Positions 35,751 to 43,834 of a stretch of 64,000 nucleotides of DNA are shown one piece after another. Under the pieces are notes generated by a model. The model was not told the origin of the DNA and did no database searches. It saw only the letters and a list, made by a program, of their open reading frames with translations. The stretch lies in NCBI GenBank assembly GCA_949592205.1, contig CATIUR010000003.1, forward strand, positions 149,977,259 to 150,041,258. The letters run 5' to 3'. The DNA comes from Helichrysum umbraculigerum (taxonomy: Eukaryota > Streptophyta > Magnoliopsida > Asterales > Asteraceae). Positions within the stretch are counted from its first letter, which is position 1. Each line of letters starts with the position of its first letter. Position numbers and translations under genes: made by a program.

Positions 35751-37697
35751 ATAAAAATAAACATTTTGCTGTGACGAAAGTAAGTTAGGACAATGCAGTA
35801 GAAATGTACACAAATGTGAAATAATGCAATCAATATATCTCAATGTACGGTAATTACCTCACAAAGAAGTAAAGCACGAATGTAAGCAACAATCCCAATG
35901 TACGGCAAATACCCCACAAGGAGGTAAAGCACGAATGTAAACAACCACCTCAATGTACGGCAAATACTCCACAAGGAAGTACAGCACGAATGTAAACAAC
36001 AACCTCAATGTACGGCAAATACTCCACAAGGAAGTACAGCACGAATGTAAGCAATAAGTATCAATGCACATAAGTCACATAGTGTCACACATTTCAAGCA
36101 TATGTCCAAAAATATAAATGAATACGTTCACAGCATAAAAAAATTGATAAAACATATGAGCATACTTTTCCCCCAATGATAAAAATATGTAAAGAAAATG
36201 GGGCCACGAAAACTCACCTTGAATACCAAAGTAAGTATCTCTCTCAAAAGAATCCACCAAACAACTCGCAATCTACAAACGAATATATACGTATACGGGT
36301 TACAACCTAGACATACCTATGTCCTTCCATTGTATCCCAAATCCAAATCACCTTTACTAGGTTTCCTCACAACCAATCCTCAAGTAGCTTTACAAAATTT
36401 AATCCTCGTTTATTCAAAATATCAGTAACTTTACTCTATCTTGCATTTCAGAATCTGTCCAGAAATTTCATACCACTTCACGAATTTTAAACCATGACTT
36501 AATAAAATTATTCGACTTTACAAATTTTATCAGTGATATTTCATGGTGTTAAGAACATCCTGTAATTTTTTTAGAACTTATTTCAATAGTTTACTATTTT
36601 TAAAAAATTCATCAAAGTAATCTGCTCAAAACAGTTAACTCTTTCTGACTTCACAAAAGTTTTAATTTACTTAAAATACTTATATGTTTCAAATGATTAT
36701 CATATTTTTACAGAAAATACTTAACACTTTAAAGACACTCCAGTAAAACGCTCAAGACCTAAATCTTAGTTTAAGGAACGTTTCAAAAATCTACAACTTA
36801 ACCGAAATCTGGAACCAAGAAACTCAGAATTGACACACAAACTTGTAAAATCATTTTGACCAACTTATTCTCCACATTTAACCATGAAACTGGCGCCATT
36901 TGAAAGTAGACTCAAAGTACTTAAGTTTAGACTCATTTTTCATCAAAAATTACCATGAAATGAACAAGTTACAAGCTTCTCAAACCGAAATAAAAATCTG
37001 ATCAGATTAGGGTTTATAGATAATCAACCCTAATCATTCGTATAAACAATCCAAACCGCAAACACAATCATATTTCTCGATTCTACCACTTATACACTAA
37101 TTTTAATATTATCCTAATGATTTCATGTACCCGGAATACAATGGAAGCGAACCAAAAATAAACGACAATACGAAATAATCACATACGTTTATATGGAAGA
37201 TTCGGATAGAGAATTATACCAACCAACGAGAAAACCGCACGATGATAACCCTTAGAATCTGTAAATATTGAGAGCATAACCCTTAGAATTCGTTTTCGTG
37301 GATCGATCAAACGTATACGAGAATTATAGGATCGAAAACTTACCAAAGTTTCTGAAAATTCGTCACCAACAGCAGCAGTTTACGAAATAATTTTTTTAAA
37401 ATAATCTAGAGTGTTTCAGAGGCCGAAACTCGCATTCTTAAGGTAAAACTTCGAGATCTACAACTTTGTAGTTTTGACCGAAGGCTGAAAACGAACGTAA
37501 ATGGGACAAATCGACCTATGTTCGTGACTGGAATTTTTGGGACGGGATTTTGTATGTTTTTGTGATAGATTAGTTTTAGGGTTAGGTTTAAGGGTATATT
37601 TATAGGTCTAGGGTTCAAGAGGTGTTGGGTTTAGTTGGGTTTGGGCTTTTGGGAGTTGGATTATTTTCGAATTACATTTTTGGTGACGGATGTCACA
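35751..37697 (-). mobile_element. Second LTR of the nested gypsy element, remainder
   Basis: Continues the LTR interrupted at 27478. 27094-27478 plus 35756-37697 adds to 2,327 bp, the length of the sister LTR. It ends GGATGTCACA followed by TSD TGTCA. A patch near 37431-37442 differs at several adjacent bases from the sister copy, which could be a small gene-conversion tract. Confidence 0.92.
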
Positions 37698-37702
37698 TGT
37701 CA

Positions 37703-39693
37703 GTAGGTTTATCTGACACACTTAAAACAGTTTTTATGAAAATTATCTTCATCATGCGATGTACCGGTAGACATGATACACACCTGTCTCTGGGTTGTTA
37801 AGAAATCATTTAAATATGTGTCTATTATCTTGTGGTAAACACCGTGTGATGTACGACTAAATGTCTTAATTCCTTAGTGTAGCCTAACATATTTCTATCT
37901 TTGGAACTTTTATCTGAAATCATTTGGGAGTTTATGCTGGTTGTTGCCTCTGTTGTACGAAAGTACAGAACTGGTAACAGTTACTATAAACTTGGGGTTA
38001 AGCAATTACAGGTCAATGCACTTGAAAAATCTTGATGATACTGAACAAGGTCGCTGTTTGGGAAACTCCAAATTCAGTTTGACTGCGATCGGTTTTGCTT
38101 AATCCTAAATCATACTAACCAAGGTCGCTGTTTGGGAAACTCCAACTTCAGTTTGACTGCGATTGGTTTTGATTATACTTGAATCACGTTAGGTTGCTTT
38201 GCTGTACTTCCGTACTGACCTGTCAACTCTAGCCTGATTCTTAAAAATGATCTTTCTTTACTCTTTCTAAATATGGAAACTATGTTATTGTCTGGATTAT
38301 AGGGGTATATCAATGGTGGGTGCCACAGAGACTTATTCATACTAACAATAAAAGGTTAACTCCACAGACTCGGTTGTAACATGCTTAAGTGGACAAACAA
38401 TATCGATAATCGTCTTGAAATAATTTTTATAAAACGTGTTTTAAATGTGCCACGTAAATTTAAAGTGGACAAATATACTGATAATCGAAATAACACTTTC
38501 TATTCCTAATAATTGCATGTTATTTCGGTATGATCCCTAACCAGAATCTCAACTCCGTCACCAAAACGATTTTATAAATTTCTCGCCTTTAGTTGTATTT
38601 GTTTCTTATCTTTTATGTTTATATTTAGTTTTATCTCTTTAATATTCTTTAAATTGTATTTTTCCTTTTTATTTTATTTTTTTAAGTCACAAATCATCTT
38701 CTTTGCGAGAATTCTAAAATCAAAATCCGAATCGGCATCGAAATCAAATTTTTAATCTTCAAAATTTTGCTTTGCGTTCTGTGCGACACAATCACTGTGT
38801 CGTACTACTGATATACGACACAATGACTGTGTCGTATTCGTCAGTTATGTTTGTGTCGTATACTATGTCGTATGCGGGTCATGGGTTAACTATTCACATC
38901 ATACGACATAATCATTTACGTTTTCAAAACTTACACGACACAAATTATACGACATAAAGGCGATTTTGCGACACAAGCGTTTTTCGATCGGATTCGTGTT
39001 TTCGAAGGCTTTTCTTCGCGATTTGTTACTCGATTCTTGTTCATCATCAGTTTGCGCATCTTTAGGTATAATTCTTTCGTGTTTTAATCGCGTATTATGC
39101 TTTGATTTTGATCGACCCGTGTTACGAGTTTAGGGTTATGGTTTTTACTCAAATTATTTAGGGTTTAGGGGTTTCTAGGGTTACATAACTGCATAATTAT
39201 GATCCCCTGTTTATTGCGAACCCTAGGGTATGAGTAGATTTCAAAATCCCCAAAATTTTTCATCGATCGAATCTGGGTTGCTTTGATGTTCATCTTTACG
39301 ACATAACATACGACACAGTCGTTGTGTCGTATAGATTCTTGGTTTTTATGTCGTATTGATCACAGGTGCTTATGTCGTATCTTTATACGACACAAATGTT
39401 ATGTCGTACCCATGTTATACGACACATCATACGACACAGCGACTATCTCGCATTCGAGATTAATTTCTCAAATATTGCTAAATGCAGGGGAAATGCTGTC
39501 CGCGCGACACGTGTCATACGACAAAAGGCTTGTGTCGTATTTTCTTTTTACGACACAGTCCTTATGTCGTATGAACTTCGTGCGACACAACTGTTGTGTC
39601 GCAGAACTTTTGTAAAAATAAAACGCAAATTATTTTTGGTACTAACGCTAACGCATTTCGAGTTTTGGCTGTATTACTGTTATTTTTGTAGAA
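37703..39693 (+). other. Spacer between copia pol and the extra ORF
   Basis: About 2 kb without a coding frame. A 74-base-period direct repeat lies at 38046-38170 ('aaggtcgctgtttgggaaac', 'ttcagtttgactgcgat'). Two clusters of GCGACACAA-type palindromes follow (38780-38970 and 39298-39605). The spacer ends in an acceptor-like TATTTTTGTAG (39690-39691 is the AG), two bases before the ATG of the extra ORF. Confidence 0.75.
38780..39605. repeat. GCGACACAA palindrome clusters before the extra ORF
   Basis: Two groups of half-sites and inverted pairs (tacgacacaa...ttgtgtcgta style) lie at 38780-38970 and 39298-39605, here mostly with A rather than G before CGACAC. They are the third location of this motif in the same element, after U3 and leader. 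Small ORFs over them are translations of the repeat. Confidence 0.87.
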
Positions 39694-41862
39694 ATGGCTG
39701 AACAACCTGCTCAAGCTGCTCCAGCTGCTCCAGCACTCCCAGAGATCGATGTCTCTAAATATTTCTGGGAGCCACGTCACAATATCGTGGCTTTCATGAA
39801 TACCACTGTCGAGACTTCTCGCCCGTACCGACCAATGATAGCATTTCTTCGTCGCTCCAGAATTCACAGAGCTATCACTGCTGATACTCGGATCTTGACA
39901 AATCATATCACCGAGTTTTGGGACAACGCGGTGGTCAACTATGATGAAGCGGATACTCGTATCATTTCTGCTGTCCGAGGCCGCCAAGTTATCTTCACCG
40001 AGCAACTTATTCGGGATTTCTTTCAGTTCGGTGATAATTCTGACATGATCACCCAGTTTACTCCAGCTGCAATTGCACAGGGCATGCGATCGATTGGATA
40101 TCAAGATATTCCAGTTGATCAGTACAAGAAGACCTACATGACAAAGGTCTGGAGATATCTTGCTCACATTGTCATCGTCTGCTTATCCAGTCGCAAGGCA
40201 GGTCTCGAAGGGATGAAATTTTTGACTGCTTCTGCTATTCTTGCCCTGATATACAACAAACCCTTCAACTTCTCTGGTTATATCTTCAGGGGTTTTGTGA
40301 ACAATGCCTTGGATGCTAAAGATAAATGGGCTCTGTATCCTAGGTTCACTCAACTGCTGCTCAATCATCTTCATCCAGATCTTCCGGTGGTCGCATCTTT
40401 CACTTTCAAGCAGACACCGATGAATACAAGGATCTACATTACTTGTACTACTTTTGCGAAGCAGGGTCAACCACCAGAACGTGAGGTTGCTCTTTTTGGT
40501 CACATTGTGGATCCTGATTATGTTGCTCCTCCTGGTGAGCAATTCAATGATCCAGCACCTGAACATCCTATCCCTCAGCCTCCAGTGCAGCAGCCTCCGG
40601 TTCAACAACCTCCAGCTCAACAACCGCCAGTTCAGCAACCTGTCGAGGATCCGGAGTTGGTGGATCTCGATCGTGAGATCGATGCTTATCGACCACCTTC
40701 TCCACGCCCTGAATCTTCTAACCGAGGAAAAAGGCCTCGAGACACTTCGGACGTTGCTGATCCGAATCCTTTGGTCAGACGCTCCCGTACTTCCACGTCT
40801 ACATCTTCTGAGCTCCTGGCGACTGAAACTCCGATCACTCCTCATCCAGCCGTCATTCAGGAGCTCCTGGAAAAGATTGAAAAGATGCAGCAGTCTATGG
40901 AAGCTCAAGCATCAGTTTTTGAAGCTCAGGATGCCAGAATCTCTCGCATTGAAAAAGAGAACGAAGAACTGAAGTCAAAGATTCTGCAGCTGGAAACCCA
41001 AGCTATTGCTTCGGGGGAGACAGCCCAACCAGCTATAGAATCAACACCTAGGGTTTCCGCCGAGGGCGAAGAAAATGTAAATCCTGAAAATGTAAATGCT
41101 TCTGATTTTAATGAAACAACTCTTGTTCTTGAGTATATTATTGAGCAACCAGGGCAACCAAAACCGTTAGCTGTAGATTACACGTATTGTAATCTGACTT
41201 ACTTTCAATCTGCGGTTGACGATGACGGTCGTGCGCCTGAAGAACCTTTTGACTTCAACTCCGCTGATAATGACGATGATGTTGATGTTGAACGAGAAGA
41301 GCTTAATCCTGATGAAGAATATTCTGAGTGTCCAGCTTATCCTCAAGAGGGTGTTGTATTATCTGATTCTTCAGACGATGAGTCAGGACCAGCGTTCAAT
41401 TACGTACCAGGATCTACTTCTCAACCTGATCCTGCTCAAGAATCGTCTGTACCATCCAGTTCTTCACAAGCACAACCAGTCCCTGTTAAAGAATCGACAA
41501 ATTATAATGACATTTTTCCTCTCGATACATCCGAATGTGTATCTTTTGACAAGGAAATGCCCATCAGAGAAAGGGATAACTGGTTTCCAAAAGGTAAAAA
41601 TCCAGAACCTGCTCCAGTTACATGTAAGAAATATCAGGTTGGTGGTGATTATTCTGGCCTGATAAAAAGCTGGAAGGTGAGCAAAGGAAGGTTTATGATT
41701 AAAAGACTCGACGGTATCCAGTACTTTTGTCGATCACTGAGGATATTGAGTACATTGCCAAAGCATGACATCGTTCGTCTCTCTCAACTTCAGTTGATAA
41801 ATCCTTACGAAGACGGAGTAGCTGATGTTATTCAAAAGGTCTTGCGTGAGGAAATTAAATGA
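39694..41862 (+). CDS. Extra ORF of the copia element (after pol), unknown function
   Basis: A 722-codon frame starts two bases after an acceptor-like site. The N-terminal ~240 residues are globular and helix-rich (ITEFWDNAVVNYDEADTRI, LIRDFFQFGD, YPRFTQLLLNHL). I recall similar extra ORFs in Asteraceae copia elements. A proline-glutamine repeat (PPVQQPP) lies near residues 293-314, a basic segment (RGKRPR, RRSR) near 343-365, and a coiled coil near 386-437. An acidic stretch follows. I see no signal peptide or clear membrane span, so an envelope role is not supported. The basic segment could be a nuclear signal (inference). It probably continues in the next entry after a frame change. Confidence 0.8.
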   Translation: MAEQPAQAAPAAPALPEIDVSKYFWEPRHNIVAFMNTTVETSRPYRPMIAFLRRSRIHRAITADTRILTNHITEFWDNAVVNYDEADTRIISAVRGRQVIFTEQLIRDFFQFGDNSDMITQFTPAAIAQGMRSIGYQDIPVDQYKKTYMTKVWRYLAHIVIVCLSSRKAGLEGMKFLTASAILALIYNKPFNFSGYIFRGFVNNALDAKDKWALYPRFTQLLLNHLHPDLPVVASFTFKQTPMNTRIYITCTTFAKQGQPPEREVALFGHIVDPDYVAPPGEQFNDPAPEHPIPQPPVQQPPVQQPPAQQPPVQQPVEDPELVDLDREIDAYRPPSPRPESSNRGKRPRDTSDVADPNPLVRRSRTSTSTSSELLATETPITPHPAVIQELLEKIEKMQQSMEAQASVFEAQDARISRIEKENEELKSKILQLETQAIASGETAQPAIESTPRVSAEGEENVNPENVNASDFNETTLVLEYIIEQPGQPKPLAVDYTYCNLTYFQSAVDDDGRAPEEPFDFNSADNDDDVDVEREELNPDEEYSECPAYPQEGVVLSDSSDDESGPAFNYVPGSTSQPDPAQESSVPSSSSQAQPVPVKESTNYNDIFPLDTSECVSFDKEMPIRERDNWFPKGKNPEPAPVTCKKYQVGGDYSGLIKSWKVSKGRFMIKRLDGIQYFCRSLRILSTLPKHDIVRLSQLQLINPYEDGVADVIQKVLREEIK

Positions 41863-42325
41863 AAGGAAATATCATTATGTTAAACCAGTACTGGGTACAA
41901 GGTACACGTTCAAGAAGAAGCTCGATCCAAAGACCAAGCAGCCAATTGTAAGGGTTCACTATCCGCCTGCTGAATGTCTGACTAAAATCGCTCTGGAAAC
42001 AGTTCCATTCAATCTACTGAAACGCTTTCATTACTGGGAACTGGATGCTCACACTGGCGAAGCCGTCTTAGTTTTTGTACCAGATTCAGAGCCTCAGACA
42101 GGATCTTTGTGGGGTCTACGAAAAGCCAACTTCAGAATATTTGACCCAATGAGCTTGATTAATCTGTCCAGAAGTGACATGAAGAAGCTATTCGACAATC
42201 GGATTCGCTACAATCCAGGAAACGAGTTCAACTCTGTTTTAGCGAAACGATTCCAGAAAATTGTTGATATATGCTTCACCTACGGCATACACGCTGGTGG
42301 AAACTTTCCACCTGGATGGGTTTGA
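41825..42325 (+). CDS. C-terminal part of the extra ORF in the +1 frame
   Basis: This frame overlaps the end of the 722-codon ORF by 38 bases and runs to a TGA at 42323. Its ATG at 41825 has no special context. The product is basic then globular (ERKYHYVKPVLGTRYTFKKKLDPKT, GIHAGGNFPPGWV). Its composition and position suggest the natural C-terminus of the extra protein, separated by a single frame change near 41850-41862. Whether this is a mutation or programmed shifting cannot be told from one copy. Confidence 0.6.
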   Translation: MLFKRSCVRKLNERKYHYVKPVLGTRYTFKKKLDPKTKQPIVRVHYPPAECLTKIALETVPFNLLKRFHYWELDAHTGEAVLVFVPDSEPQTGSLWGLRKANFRIFDPMSLINLSRSDMKKLFDNRIRYNPGNEFNSVLAKRFQKIVDICFTYGIHAGGNFPPGWV

Positions 42326-42395
42326 AGACCAGATATCTGAAGACTGAAGAAAATTGAAGAATTTTTGAAGACCAAGCTGAAGACACGGGGGAGTT
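42326..42395 (+). promoter_or_regulatory. Purine-rich tract and PPT of the copia element
   Basis: The region is rich in repeated GAAGA phrases and ends ACACGGGGGAGTT directly before the 3' LTR. This is the plus-strand primer site. Confidence 0.85.
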
Positions 42396-42920
42396 TGTTG
42401 GTACATCTATGTGTGTCTGTCAGTTGGTCTCAGTCTGTAATCGTGTCGAAATTGTAATTACGTTTTGTATAGTTTTAGATTTAGTTTAATTACAATTTTG
42501 TATCCATGCGACACAAGCATTGTGTCACAGAAGCATTCTATGCGACACAAGAATTGTGTCGCAGAAACATTCCATGCGACACAAGCATTGTGTCGCAAAA
42601 GAGTCTATGCGACACAAGGCTTGTGTCGCATAAAGTTTGGATCAGGCTATAAATAGAAGCTCGCCAGCTTCTGTTTTGGAAAACACATTTTACACACACA
42701 TAGCACTCTCATTATCACAGAATACTCTCTAAGTGTTATTTGATCTTTGTGTGTTTGTGTCCAAGTGTATATATTGTTGTTAGTGTTTCATATATATATA
42801 CATACACACTTTGTGTTTTGGTTATTTATCGTGTTAATCTAGCATATATTAGTTTGTTTGATTTCCGCTTTAACAAACTAGTTGAACTACTCGATTTGGT
42901 CCGTATAAGTGGAACCTACA
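42396..42920 (+). mobile_element. 3' LTR of the copia element
   Basis: A 525-bp copy of 12788-13312 with about 8 differences, two of them compensating single-base indels. It repeats the four-palindrome array (42507-42630) and TATAAATA (42648). TSD CGACA follows. Confidence 0.93.
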
Positions 42921-43016
42921 CGACATCTAATATCTAAGTATTGTATATACATATTTAGATACAATCAATTACTTTCATGCATGGCATGATGCTCTGTTAT
43001 ATGTGTTTGTTGATTT

Positions 43017-43052
<36 letters not shown>

Positions 43053-43834
43053 TACACACATACTCGTACTCTAACTCGAGCACTTGGTACTACTTATAAT
43101 TTACATATGTATATTGATATACGTACACTTATACAAACACGAATACTCAAGTCAGGCATGTCGTAGTACTACCGGCTTAATTACATACATTGCTTGCAAG
43201 CAATCCGGTCGATGCCAAATGGGCACAAAACGATGCCACGGTAAAGTGGGCACAAAACGATGCCACGGTATTGCAGTGGGCACAAGTACGATATCGCGGT
43301 AAAGCGATACACTCGATGGATGGGCGAGCTTATGCTCGTGATCCGCACACATTCACGGATAGGCGAGCTTATGCTCGTGATCCGCAATCAATCAATGGAT
43401 CAGCGAGTTTACACTCGGGATTCACACTCATTCACGGATGGGCGAGCTTATGCTCGTGATCCGCACTCATTCACGGATCGGCGAGTTTACACTCGAGGTT
43501 CGCAATAGTTAACAGATCGGTGTGCTTTCACGCGAGGTCGTTAACTCAGTATCTACTTAAATACTCAATCATAGTTCTGCGGGACTACAATTTCATGTTG
43601 CGGGAGGCAACACAATATGCCAGGGGGCATACCAACCATTTACAAATGAATAAGAAATGTTGTTACTTGTCACCATATGACTTGGTCATACAATTACTCG
43701 ATTATATTTAGGGCACGTGGTGCCTTACAATTGTAGACTCACTTATACCTGATAGGTATCTAGACATGGATTGCCACTTTTCCCCTATGTACTTAGGTAC
43801 ACTACTGAACCACTTAGGTATGAGATACCTCATT
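42921..43834 (+). other. Older host sequence with TA microsatellite and GAGC hairpin repeats, middle piece
   Basis: Contiguous with 12413-12787 before the copia insertion. A (TA)n run lies at 43019-43051. A tandem repeat lies at 43200-43520. From 43521 to 43834 nothing is recognised; the ORF at 43520-43711 has no domain. Probably part of an old plus-strand LTR whose end is at 46293. Confidence 0.5.
43200..43520. repeat. Tandem repeats: 'gggcacaaaacgatgccacgg' type, then GCGAGC hairpin units
   Basis: First, two to three units of about 27 bases ('gggcacaaaacgatgccac', 43217-43275). Then about five units of roughly 40 bases (43315-43510), each with a small hairpin such as CGAGC-TTAT-GCTCG or CGAGT-TTAC-ACTCG followed by 'ggatc'-like ends and 'attcacggat'. 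The paired changes in the two arms (AGC/GCT versus AGT/ACT) keep the stem, suggesting the hairpin is maintained. Confidence 0.85.

Larger units (their letters stand above)
20394..37697 (-). mobile_element. Nested minus-strand gypsy element (Tekay-like) with a decayed body
   Basis: It is inserted in the post-pol spacer of the copia element with TSD TGTCA (20389-20393 and 37698-37702). Both LTRs are 2,327 bp once the level-3 insertion is removed from the right one. Minus-strand order is PBS (27091 leftwards), gag, RT, RNase H, integrase, C-terminal domain, PPT (22733-22721). IN after RT defines gypsy. The Pol fragments resemble chromovirus Tekay/Del sequences. LTRs differ at about 20 positions by hand count, yet the body has no intact frame, so it was probably copied by another element's proteins. 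Confidence 0.9.
12788..42920 (+). mobile_element. Ty1/copia element, SIRE-like, with an extra ORF and nested insertions
   Basis: The ends are defined by two 525-bp LTRs and the 5-bp TSD CGACA (12783-12787 and 42921-42925). The element spans 30,133 bp; removing the nested gypsy element and one of its TSD copies leaves about 12.8 kb. The order is LTR, PBS, leader with palindromes, gag, PR-IN-RT-RNase H, a 2.2-kb spacer, an extra coding region (39694-42325), PPT, LTR. The order IN before RT defines copia. A large copia with a coding region after pol resembles the SIRE/Maximus lineage, where that ORF has been called env-like; I assign the lineage by layout only. The LTRs differ at roughly 8 positions by hand count, so the insertion is fairly recent. 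Confidence 0.9.

Noticed and set aside
39694..42325. Host gene captured between LTRs
   Set aside because: Similar ORFs are, as I recall, part of copia elements in related plants, the position after pol is usual for SIRE-like elements, and no host gene is recognised; kept as an element ORF.
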